Shown here in pieces: positions 1-9,283 of a DNA stretch of 64,000 nucleotides; position 1 is the stretch's first letter; every line of letters starts with the position of its first letter. The stretch spans positions 2,021,001-2,085,000 of the forward strand of contig JAMXDE010000009.1 in assembly GCA_026770025.1 (NCBI GenBank), written 5' to 3'. This DNA comes from Craspedostauros australis. Its lineage: Eukaryota > Bacillariophyta > Bacillariophyceae > Mastogloiales > Achnanthaceae. The position numbers and the translations under genes were made by a program. Below the pieces are notes generated by a model. That model was not told the origin of the DNA, searched no databases, and saw only the letters and a program-made list of their open reading frames with translations.

Positions 1-607
1 GCGGTGACATTTTGTTTGAAATGCCAGTGTTGTGGCAAGTGTTGTAACCCGAGATTGATGCATTGCGGAGCGCCATGGTCCAGTGCATCCAGCGACATCC
101 GCAGCAATTGCATGCAATTGTATCAAGTTGAAGATAGAAGGGGAAAAGATTTGAGTGAGTATTTGTTGGCGATGATGAGGCAAGGTTGTCAATGCACTGG
201 CAGCCCAATACAGGATGGATCGACGATGCTTCTGATCGCTCTTCCTCGCCGTGGTTGGCGATAAGCGGACCGCTGCGAGGAGAACGGATGCAAGTCTTTC
301 ATGTCGTGTATATCCATCCATCCGTTCGTCCATTTAGACATCCATCCAATCATCCATCACCAATCAACAGCCGAACCACCTGATGGCAAGACGTGTGATG
401 ACGTCGCCCTGGCCATCACAGTCGTCCGCGCCATCATGGCATGCTGCCGCTGTTGAAGGTTGAACTCGGATGCTCCTGATGTCTCAATGGGCGTGCGGAC
501 TTCGACATGGTTAGGCTTCGGCTTCCGTTTGCGGCTGGCTTCGGATGCATCATTCCATCAATGCGTCGATCCATCAACACAGTATCCACCCTCTGCGTCT
601 TCGCTTG
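1..607. other. Left-edge stretch with no supported gene
   Basis: I see only short open frames in all six frames and no recognisable domain. A loose run of CATCC units lies at about 311-358. If the plastid presequence at 608-763 belongs to a longer gene, its remaining exons would lie here on the minus strand, but I could not find a convincing splice pair or conserved motif. Confidence 0.5.
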
Positions 608-763
608 TCACTGATCGAGGACGGGGGCGGTTGACGGCTTGGACGCAAGGGGGATGGATCGTGCTGGTTGTCGTAGCTGTAGACTCACGCTGGAGGTGGT
701 GGATGGGGCAAAGGCAGAAGCCGATGCGAGGAGGGCGAGGGAGCAGGCGGCAGTGAACTTCAT
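608..763 (-). CDS. Plastid-targeting presequence (first exon or 51-aa protein)
   Basis: The minus-strand ATG at 763 opens a 51-residue frame. Residues 1-17 form a hydrophobic signal peptide, followed by ASAFAP at residues 15-20 and a Ser/Thr/Arg-rich transit-like stretch. Cleavage just before Phe18 is the diatom signature for import into the complex plastid. The frame stops at 608, so either this is a very short protein or, more likely, an intron begins inside it. A consensus-like GTGAGT donor lies at 688-683, after codon 25. I could not identify a matching acceptor or a mature domain to the left, so the product is unknown. It could also be an orphan presequence of a lost gene. The targeting signal is secure; the gene model is not. 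Confidence 0.45.
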   Translation of the reverse strand: MKFTAACSLALLASASAFAPSTTSSVSLQLRQPARSIPLASKPSTAPVLDQ

Positions 764-2394
764 GATGGACAAAAGGTGTGACTGTGTTGTTTTTGTGGTT
801 GTGTGGCGATGGGCAGCGAAGGGAGTTCGAGCAGAGACACAAGGAGCGTCAGCGACGATGGGAGAAGAAAGGGACGGCGGTGCTGGTGCCAGCGAAAACA
901 ACGCGACCGACACAAACCAATCCACAACCGCAGCTCCGATACAACGAAGGAAACATCAACCCAAAAAAGGAGACACAACAGCAGGCAGCACAGATCCGCG
1001 GATCCGCAACAACACAGCGCGCAGTCGAAACCGGGTTGACACGGCTGCGCGACATCACCAAAAGAGTCCCATGATTTGACGTCAACCACGCATGTGGAAG
1101 TTCCACAACCAACTGGATATGCCATTCTTGAAGTCATATCTTGGTTGTGTCGTTCAGAAAGATATGAGATTCCCTCTTGTCGCTCTGCTGCAACTGGCAA
1201 ATGGAATCCCAAATGACAGTTCGGACCAATCCGTTTTGGAGGCCTTTTCTTCCTGAACTTTTGGAGTGGCATTTAGTCCATTGAGTCGTAAGTTCTCTTT
1301 GGTCGATCAGGTCCAGAGGATTCGTTGTGACACCAACTGCCCAATCAGAATTTCGGCTTCTTGAAGTCACCAACCAGCTTGGTAGTTTTGTCTCATGAGA
1401 TTAGAAGGGTGCAGAATATAGTAGTAGACATTCTCACTGTTCCACCATGCGCGCTCGTGCTCCAAAGTCCTGTAACACTATGGTTCTCTACGCACGCGCA
1501 GTCCATGAAGATTACAATTATTATATTTGTATGTCGTGATAGCAGAGCACTCGTATGATGTCCTCCAACGTTGAACATATCATTAAACATATCTGTGTTG
1601 CGTCTGCTGGGGGGCGCAGGGACTGCGGAGCATGTATCTTTGGTACTCGACGCACCTGCCAGGCATGTACTGGTTCAGATTGTCTTGAACGGTAAGGAGA
1701 GAGAATGAGAGGACGCATCCAGAATGTCGAGAAAGTAGACGGAGCAAAACGTGGCAGAACAGCGCGGGAACATGCACAATACACTTCTGATGCCGTGGAA
1801 GAGATGCTACACTTTCGTTAGTGTTTGTGCTTTTTAATGGATTAGCGTGAAATTGAATTTCAATTCTGTGTATGGTGTTGGTAAGCGGATGTTTGGTCCG
1901 CGCAGTAGTCCTATCCATGCTCTGTAGATACTCCTGCTTAGATCCCCGAGTTGGAGATTGAGCAAGCCCCGTGGCTCTGTTGCTTGATTGGTTCCTTTGT
2001 TGTTTCAGTGCGGTTGCTTTGGTTGTCTGAGGTTTGCGTTGCCTGTTGTCTGTTGCGTCCAGGATTGTGTGGGATCGCGAAAGACTCTAGTTTTGGCACA
2101 CTCGTGCGCAAGCCCAAGCAATCAGCTCGTCGGCCACAAAGGGAGAAGAAGAGAATGTGGCTCTCTGTCTCTCTAGGCTGCTCTTTGTATGCGTATTTGT
2201 TTGTTAGGATTGGCATTCGGAGGTGGAAATGTGAAGATCATCGCACTTGTGCGCCCATTGCCGCAATACATGTATCATATGTAACAACGCGCGCACAAGG
2301 TTGTGATGGACATCTTCCTCACTTCCTTCCTCCTCGCAATGCGCAATGAGAAGTGTGGTTGCTGTTGATGGTGCTGTTGCTGATGTGCGCCTGT
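764..2394. other. Intergenic stretch without a supported gene
   Basis: Overlapping open frames of 60-170 codons occur on both strands but none has a recognisable domain, signal peptide or consistent coding character. I see no RNA gene or mobile element here. Confidence 0.5.
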
Positions 2395-2913
2395 TTAGGT
2401 CCCGTAGCCAAGGCCAAAGCCCAAGGCGAGAGACAACAAGCAGGACGCGATGGCAGTGCCGTAACCAATCTGAACCTCGTCATCATCCTCCATGTGGCCG
2501 TAGCCGTAGCTCTTCTCCATCAACATTTGATTGTTCTGCGGTGGACCACCTGACTGCTGTGGCATCGTCACCACGTAGTTTGGAGGCAACGCGAAGGCGA
2601 ACGCGGCTGCTGCATCACCTTGGAACTCTGACTTCTCTTGCTGTTGTTGCTGTTGTGGTTGATGCTGCTGGCTGGGCTGTTGTTGCTGTTGCGGCTGCTG
2701 ATGGGCGTGATAAGTTGGAGATTCATGCTGCTGCATCGTCTGTTGCTGTGCATGCGCCGCTTGCTCCTCTGGAACATGATGCTGCTGCTGTTGTTGCTGT
2801 TGCTTCGGTGTGCCTGCCGGAAAGACGGACCGTCTCTCCTTCTTCTTGAGCGAAAAGGCATCGGCACGCGAAACAAACACAACCAGCACCGCCAAAATCG
2901 AGAACAGTCTCAT
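2395..2913 (-). CDS. Secreted or plastid-directed Gln-rich small membrane protein
   Basis: The product is 172 residues. Residues 1-19 form a clear signal peptide ending Ala-Asp-Ala, with Phe20 as the first mature residue. That A|F boundary resembles the diatom plastid import motif, although the +1 stretch (FSLKKKERR) is also compatible with simple secretion. A Gln/His-rich low-complexity region follows (about residues 37-93), then a short acidic patch and a C-terminal hydrophobic helix rich in Gly and Ala (about 149-170), probably a membrane anchor. No family is recognised. The polyGln is encoded by mixed CAG/CAA codons and looks prone to length change. The plus-strand frames over this region are Leu-rich shadows of the repeat. 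Function is unknown; a real gene is likely because signal peptide, linker and membrane helix lie in one frame. Confidence 0.6.
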   Translation of the reverse strand: MRLFSILAVLVVFVSRADAFSLKKKERRSVFPAGTPKQQQQQQQHHVPEEQAAHAQQQTMQQHESPTYHAHQQPQQQQQPSQQHQPQQQQQQEKSEFQGDAAAAFAFALPPNYVVTMPQQSGGPPQNNQMLMEKSYGYGHMEDDDEVQIGYGTAIASCLLSLALGFGLGYGT

Positions 2914-3917
2914 GGTGAAGTAGGTACGTGTCCAAGTACGTGCGAGTCCAAGAACGAGAATGCTAACTTCTGCACGTGTGTTGGCTCTCTCTCTCTCTCT
3001 CTCTTTGCTTTTCTTTCTGTTTCTGTTTCAGCTACTGCTCAAACAAGTGCTGTTGATGATGTTGCTGATGTTGCTGATGTTGTTGTCGCTCTCTCTCTCT
3101 CTCTTGTGAGCAAGTTGTGACAACAGAAGAGCACGAACGATGTTCTCTCTGCCACTCTCCTTCTCTGGAATGGCTCCGCTCTTTTGGCCTGGTTGTTATG
3201 TTCGTTGTTGTGATTGTGGTCGTGGTTGTGATGGTTGTTGCCGTCTGTCTGGTGTGTGGTTGTTGCTGTCTCTCGCAGCTGCTGACCTTGTTTTTGCTGC
3301 CTTCGTGTTTTTACCGCAGCGACGCCGGTTACGGTCAATCACGATCAGCGAGGGACCTCGTGTCGCACGGAAGCGCGTGTTGACGCCATGTTTCCTCACA
3401 CACAAGTGTGAGTGATTCTCGCGAACGTCGCCGAACCACGATCCAGTCTTGTATTATCGTGAATAAACCATCATCGCGCTTTCAGTCTGCACGATTCACA
3501 AGCTGTGGGACACATCAAAGCGATCTGATTGGCTGATACGGTGATGGATGTGATGAATCTCCTTTCCCGATTTGCGAAACGCCACAACGTGAAAACTGTC
3601 ACAAATCTCCGCTCTCGGTCTGCAAATAGTGAAACCGCAGAGGCGTGTTCTTGGCCCACACTACACTATGGTGGTACGACCCACTCACGCGGGCACGAGC
3701 TGCTTCACAGACTCTGCCGCAAATCGAGTAGAGCACGATCTATTGGACACTGCTTTACAACTGCTCTATCCGGACGCTACATCATTTGCGATCACTCCGA
3801 AACTACTGCGCAACTATTCTGCCCTGCACTGGTCACGTCATCGCGATGAGATCCAGCCACAGTTGCTCCTCCTTCCGAGCGCGTCCTTCCGACCATGACT
3901 TGACGGGTGCACTTGCA
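2914..3917. other. Intergenic stretch with CT microsatellites and a diverged tandem repeat
   Basis: Two CT-dinucleotide runs lie at about 2987-3004 and 3090-3105. At about 3540-3640 two diverged copies of a unit of roughly 50 bp sit in tandem; both contain an AATCTCC core and a GCAAA or GCGAA stretch. No gene is supported. Confidence 0.5.
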
Positions 3918-6900
3918 TCAACGTTGCACGCAGAGAGGATCCGATGGGTACAAGTCGCAGAATCGGACGCCTGGGCATGGATCTCTGTCGACGCTCAAGA
4001 AGATCCTCCCGTCCAAAATTCGCTCTTTGTCGATTCGAAAGTTGTAGTCCAGTCGGCACTGGATGTCGTCCATGCACCGGCAGTTAGGCCCTGACGATAG
4101 CTGCCCATCGTCGATGTAATCCACACCTTCATGGCCCTCGCAGAATCTGAGGCACTCAATTTCATTCTCGGCGACTGTAGAGCCGCTCTGCGTCATGTTC
4201 TGTCCGTACAGAGAGTAAAAGTCTCGCGACCACCGCCTGCCCGTGAAGCAAAGGTAGTCGTCAGGCCAGATGTCGCAGAAGCCCTCTTGTGGGCATTCCG
4301 GAAGGCTTGTCTTGGAGAACATCTCCCATGCTGGGACGGTACTAATGCTGATTCCGGCCCCCCACCGCACCTTGCACTGCACGTTGTCGTAGCATGTGCA
4401 GTCAGGGCCAGGCACCTGGTCAAAATGGTCGAACGAGACTGCATCGTGCTCCGCGCATTTCTGCATACACTCCGTGAGGCCAGTGGCGTTCACAGATTTG
4501 GCCACCTGCATGTTGTCTCCGTAGATAGTATGTCGCGATTGACGTACGACGTTATTCGTGAAACATAGATAGTCATCTGGGTTGACATCGCAGTAATCCC
4601 CGCCAAGACACTCGTTCACAGGATCCTTCATGAACAGCTGCGCATCGTCGAATTCCTCCGTGTTCACGTTAGGGCCCCACCTTCGGAGACAGTCCACGTT
4701 GTCGTAGCACACGCAGTTGTCCTTCGATTCTGTCGGCGGCGCTGTGTACATGACGGCGAAAGAATCGGAACAGTGCCTCAGGCAATCTCCCAGGTCGCCC
4801 AACTCCGTGGACTTGGTGATCTGCAGATTATCGCCGGTGAAGGCTTGCTCCTTGTACTGCGCCGTATTGCCGGTGAAGCAGTACGGACTGGTCGGGAAGG
4901 TATGACAATGGTCGGTTGGGCATGTATCGATGCTGGACTTTGCCAGCAGCCGTCCTTTGGGCTTGAAGTCCGCACCCACGCGATCGCTACCCCATGGGAG
5001 CATGCAATCGATCGATCCGGAGTCGAAGCACAAGCAGGACGGCTCATCCTTGATACTGTCCGGGTCCTCTAGTGGCTCAGTGAACTCGACAGCGAATGAG
5101 TCGATGCAGAACTCAAGACAGTCTTCGAGGCGATTCGTATCCTTACTTTTGACGGCTGTCGCATTCATGGGATCGAGAAGGAAGGTGCCTTCAGTTAGAT
5201 CCCTCTGGTATCCTGTGAAGCACAGAGGATCCAGCGGGTGCCTGTCGCAGTAGGTGAAATCGCAGATCTTGGCCTGGTCTTTGCGCTTGATGAACCCTTT
5301 GCCTGGAGCGATTTCGGCGCCGCTGACCTGCGGGGCCCATGGCAGGAAGCACTCCATGCCAGCGTAGCAGAAGCAGTTGTCCCCGCCTCCTATTTCCGAC
5401 AGATATTTAACGGCGTCGACGTCGTCTCCTGCACAGTATCTCAAGCAATCGGTTTCATCAGATGCCCTGCGTTGCTTGATGAGTTTCAGCGTGTCGCCAT
5501 GGATCGCCTCCTCGTTGTTGAGCTTCGCCTGGTTGGTGTAGCACAGATAATGACTTGGCTCTATCTCGCACAGCGTCTGACTGCACGTTTCGATATCGAG
5601 CTGGCTGTAGGTGAGACTCGCAGTCGAGAAATCTTGCGCAACATTATCATCGAATGGAGCCAGGCACTGGGCTGTGAGAAAGCAGGAGCATTCCCCACCC
5701 ATGCCACTGGAAGGGATGAAACTGGAGGCGACGTGGCCTAAATCGGAGCAGAGCTCCCAGCATCCTTCATGTCCGGCCTCGTTCGAGAGTAGAGTTGACG
5801 TGCCAACCAAGATGGACTGGCTCGAGTCGTACTGAAAGGGAGCAAGGATGGTGGGGATCATGCTCGGCGTTGCGGTGCTTGGCTCGGGCGTTGGTGGCTG
5901 CGATGGAAAGGAAGAAGGGGATGAGGTTACGATCCCTGGTGTCGGAGCGCTGGTGATAGCAACAACTGCGCCCTCGTTCGAACTGGTTGAGCCATCGTCA
6001 TTCGTGAGAACGACTCCGACGATGACGCCGACAGTGATCAGAATGATCATGAGGAAGATCCCGCAAAGGACAAACCAGACAGACCGTGTGCCCAGCGATG
6101 ATCGGTACTGGGCGCCGTCTTTCGGTGTGCCCGTGTCGTCGATGTGACGGTCGGAACTCTGAAGGTGGGTGGATGGTCTGGTCCTTTCCTCGATGATAGT
6201 CGCATGCACCCTCGGCTGCCCGCGTAGTTCCGCCAGCTCATCCTGCAACGCTTCGATGTCGCGCTGGTGAGCTCCGGTGCTCGTTTCCTCCACGACGACG
6301 GCCTGGATCAGGTGGTCGGCACGGCTGGAGTTGTCGAGGTCCAAGCTTTGGTTGTCCATTCCCCTCGTTGATATGCTCGGGATGACGGCATTCTGAGAAT
6401 CTGAAATGCTTCTTTCGCTGCTCTGGTCATCGGATGGGTAATCAGGATCATCTAGCCCCGCCACGGCAATCGCGCCGATTGGTGGGCGAGATGATGCGTC
6501 TGAAGACCTTCTGGAAAACGATATCTGCACCTGTTGCTCGTTTTCAGCCGCATCCGTGGGTTCTTCTCCATCGGAGGATGGACGGCTCGCCCACGATGCC
6601 ACTTTGCTCTGATGGTGAGGGCGGCGATGATGTCGTTGGCTGTGGGTCGGAATTTTCTCATCCTGCTGCTTCTTGGCGAACGATAGAGATGGACCGGCCG
6701 TTGACGTGGCGAGGTAGATTCCTGCACGGGACGGCCTCGGCTGTCTCCTCGCATCTGCGTTCATCGTCGTCTCGGGCTCTTCACCTTCCCTGCGTTCAGT
6801 CTGAGATTGCACTCTCACACGCTGGTACTGTTGCAAGGAGGTTTGCCTTTGTACAGGTGCTCTGGTGCTTGGATTCTCGACAGATCCAAAGGATTGCGAC

Positions 6901-7199
6901 GTTTCGCCTCGCGAAGAACGTTTGACCGCAACGATGTCATCGATCACCTGCGTCTCTGTTGGTGTCTCGGTGTCGATGTCCGTTTCGGCATCGTCGCCGT
7001 CTTCTTGACAAGAGGCATCATGAACATCATGGGGAGAAGCGGAATCGGCCATCGTGTTGGAATCTGGAGTCATGAGATCCGAGGTGCTGCCAGCATCGCC
7101 GCCTCTTCCCTCATCGTTACTGTTTGTCTCGCAGTCACCTTCGCTTTCGTCGTCGTTCGTCACCAGCTGGAGTACCTGTTCGGAGGATAGCCCATCCAT
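3918..7199 (-). CDS. Single-pass membrane protein with six Cys-rich WSC-like modules
   Basis: The frame is open upstream to 7568, but the first 31 of those codons lie inside a transposon end, so the start chosen is the ATG at 7199 (MDGLSSEQ), giving 1093 residues. Residues 1-370 are acidic, Ser/Thr/Asp-rich and probably disordered, with a short helical stretch near 310-350. One strongly hydrophobic helix (about 374-400) has no signal peptide before it, suggesting type II topology with the C-terminus outside. A Ser/Pro/Thr linker leads to six tandem modules of about 100 residues (about 475-1093). Each has a CLxxC start, a CxC(F/Y) pair, an (E/D)C followed by a WG-like stretch, a further Cys pair and a closing LCFT-like motif. 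The spacing recalls WSC carbohydrate-binding domains, which is an inference by eye. It may be a wall-sensing surface protein. There are no introns. Confidence 0.75.
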   Translation of the reverse strand: MDGLSSEQVLQLVTNDDESEGDCETNSNDEGRGGDAGSTSDLMTPDSNTMADSASPHDVHDASCQEDGDDAETDIDTETPTETQVIDDIVAVKRSSRGETSQSFGSVENPSTRAPVQRQTSLQQYQRVRVQSQTERREGEEPETTMNADARRQPRPSRAGIYLATSTAGPSLSFAKKQQDEKIPTHSQRHHRRPHHQSKVASWASRPSSDGEEPTDAAENEQQVQISFSRRSSDASSRPPIGAIAVAGLDDPDYPSDDQSSERSISDSQNAVIPSISTRGMDNQSLDLDNSSRADHLIQAVVVEETSTGAHQRDIEALQDELAELRGQPRVHATIIEERTRPSTHLQSSDRHIDDTGTPKDGAQYRSSLGTRSVWFVLCGIFLMIILITVGVIVGVVLTNDDGSTSSNEGAVVAITSAPTPGIVTSSPSSFPSQPPTPEPSTATPSMIPTILAPFQYDSSQSILVGTSTLLSNEAGHEGCWELCSDLGHVASSFIPSSGMGGECSCFLTAQCLAPFDDNVAQDFSTASLTYSQLDIETCSQTLCEIEPSHYLCYTNQAKLNNEEAIHGDTLKLIKQRRASDETDCLRYCAGDDVDAVKYLSEIGGGDNCFCYAGMECFLPWAPQVSGAEIAPGKGFIKRKDQAKICDFTYCDRHPLDPLCFTGYQRDLTEGTFLLDPMNATAVKSKDTNRLEDCLEFCIDSFAVEFTEPLEDPDSIKDEPSCLCFDSGSIDCMLPWGSDRVGADFKPKGRLLAKSSIDTCPTDHCHTFPTSPYCFTGNTAQYKEQAFTGDNLQITKSTELGDLGDCLRHCSDSFAVMYTAPPTESKDNCVCYDNVDCLRRWGPNVNTEEFDDAQLFMKDPVNECLGGDYCDVNPDDYLCFTNNVVRQSRHTIYGDNMQVAKSVNATGLTECMQKCAEHDAVSFDHFDQVPGPDCTCYDNVQCKVRWGAGISISTVPAWEMFSKTSLPECPQEGFCDIWPDDYLCFTGRRWSRDFYSLYGQNMTQSGSTVAENEIECLRFCEGHEGVDYIDDGQLSSGPNCRCMDDIQCRLDYNFRIDKERILDGRIFLSVDRDPCPGVRFCDLYPSDPLCVQR

Positions 7200-7475
7200 G
7201 GTTGGAGAGGACTTCGTCGAAGATTGTGATGTGGCTGCGCTGCCTGTTTGTGATGTGGTTGGGAGATGGAAGGCGAGCAGAGCGTAGATAGTAGTACAGG
7301 CAATGCGATCATGTCGCGCTGCAAAGATTGGAGACCGTCGGCACGATGCTCGTCCCAACGCTCTGTGGAGATGTGCTGCGGCCTTTGGTGCTCGCTCTCT
7401 TGCACTGCCCTCTTCCCTCACGAGCGCATCTGCCTTTCCTTCGCCCGCTTTGTCTCTCCAGAATGTTTTTTTCTG

Positions 7476-7499
7476 GGAGTCATCGTAAAAGTTACAAAA
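7476..7499 (+). repeat. Left terminal inverted repeat
   Basis: The 24 bp are the exact reverse complement of 13682-13705. Similarity stops sharply after the AAAA at 7499, which helps define the repeat length. CTG precedes it. Confidence 0.9.
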
Positions 7500-8209
7500 A
7501 ACTATAATTTGCTTTTTTGCTGACATCACGGGTCCCATAACAAGAGCACAGAAGAGCTGAGAACACAACGACCACTTCGACTAAATCAAAACGAATACAA
7601 TTGACCCACTCGGCCAAACTACAACACAATCCGCCTCAACACCAACAATCTGCTCGAACATCAAGAACAAGTGAGATGGCTACTTTGAATATTCCTCCTC
7701 AGAAGGTTCTAATTTGGCTATATTTCTTCGATTCAACAATGTTGGCGCACCGGTGTGGTGTGTTCCGTCCCCTACATCAAGTCGTGATCAACGACCAGTT
7801 GCCACACATCCCATCACATCACATCCCACCAATGAAAACTCACATGTCTTTCACAAGATGAAACTACTCCAAGCAAGCTGATGGAATATTTGACTCCTCT
7901 TGGTAGGTTTGCTCCTCTGACCATCGCTGCCATTGACAATCCTTGATTCGAGTGTCATTGCTTTCATCCCACTGCTCATCATGACAAGCACATCAAGGAT
8001 GAGTGGTGTCAGTCTTTGCTGTTGTGATGCATCATGTAGCAATTGGATCAAATGTGGGTTCCTCAATCTGCATTCCATGTTGATTCCCATGCCATTGATC
8101 TCCCTCTCCTCATTTGTGCATTGATACAATCCAGCTAACTGAGGTTGGCAGCCACAAAAGATCTCCATGATGCCATCCTGGCACTGAAACAACAACCACA
8201 AACAAAAAC
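7500..8209. other. Transposon left subterminal region
   Basis: No gene is supported between the left inverted repeat and the transposase remnant. Presumably it holds the transposase promoter and binding sites, but I see no specific motif. Confidence 0.4.
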
Positions 8210-9283
8210 ATGCACCCAACATCATCATCGAGCGGATACGTTCTGAAATTTGATCAAACAAAAGCCATCACAATCGTCATCACACATCAACACAAGCATG
8301 ACATCTTGTTTCGACTCCGTCAATGTGAATGTTGGCAACTTGTGATCTTTGGTCAGTTCCTGATGAACATCTCTCTGAAAGTCAGAAATGGCAACCACCC
8401 TTTTGCTCAGTCACAGTTTGGAGAGAGCTTCGCATCCACATTCGGTGTGAATCCACACTTGTGCCTTCGCATCTGGGAGCACTGCAACTTTGCTGCTCTG
8501 TTCAAGCCCAAGCATCTGTTGTGGATACTGTACTATTTGCATCACTATCCCACTGTGCACATGGCTTGTTTTTCCTTGGAGTGGCAGATTGGATGCTGAA
8601 GAGATACATATGGCAAGTCATCAAGCAGATTGCTTCGAAGCTCTACACTGTGGTAAGTTCACATGAAGTCTGCCTGAGTCTACTTTGCTGTGACAATGTG
8701 CAATTGCTCGATTCCAAATGAGCACACTCACACTCATTGTGCATATTCCTTTTCAGGTTGTGTGGGAGCACTGTAACCTTGGCCAAGTTGACCTCTCATG
8801 CAAGGTTACGGTGGATGGCACAGATTTCCAGATCGCAGGGCCAACCTTATTCAACAAGAAGTGGTACTCCCACAAATTCTGTGGGCCTGGTTGCAATATG
8901 AAGTTGGGATCTCCATCCAACGTGGCGGCATTGTTTGGATCAATGGGTCCTTCCCTTGTGGGTCTCATCTATACCTCAAGATCTTTCAATTAGGTCTCAA
9001 GAACTACTTTGACGATGGCAAGATGATCAAGGATGATCGCGGATATCGCGGCGATGAATGCATCAGAACATCTGGCGACTTCGTCTCCATGGCAGAGAAG
9101 AGGGCCAAGGGCATCGCAAGAGCACGACACAAGACCATTATTGGCAGGTTCAAGAACCGGAAGATCCTTGAGAAGAGCTTCCTCCATGATTGCAACCTAC
9201 ACAAGTATATGCTCAAGGCCATTGCCACAATCACCCAGATTCGGATCGATGCAGGCAATCAGCCATTCCATGTCACATACTGA
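8210..9283 (+). pseudogene. Harbinger-type DDE_Tnp_4 transposase, broken
   Basis: Reading left to right the transposase N-terminal helical region (FGVNPHLCLRIWEH, then LLWILYYLHHYPT) lies in one frame to about 8590. The frame then changes and continues IWQVIKQIASKLYTV to a phase-0 donor at 8653 (GTAAGT). The intron runs to 8756 (TTTTCAG) and the next exon opens with VVWEHCN and the first catalytic Asp in VTVDGTDF. A second frame change near 8888, inside KFCGPG, leads to LQYEVGISIQ, VWINGSFPCG and the second Asp region (MIKDDRGYRGDE). The third acidic residue, expected as E in a RARHETxxxRFK motif, is Lys here (RARHKTIIGRFK). The stop is at 9281. So this transposase has two frameshifts plus a lost catalytic residue. 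The start codon is uncertain; 8210 is the first ATG of the leading frame. Confidence 0.8.

Noticed and set aside
760-1272. Minus-strand frame of 170 codons
   Set aside because: No domain, and it overlaps the plastid presequence region in another frame.
7200-7568. Upstream extension of the Cys-rich membrane protein frame
   Set aside because: Its first 31 codons lie in the transposon end and the rest has no coding character; the ATG at 7199 is preferred.
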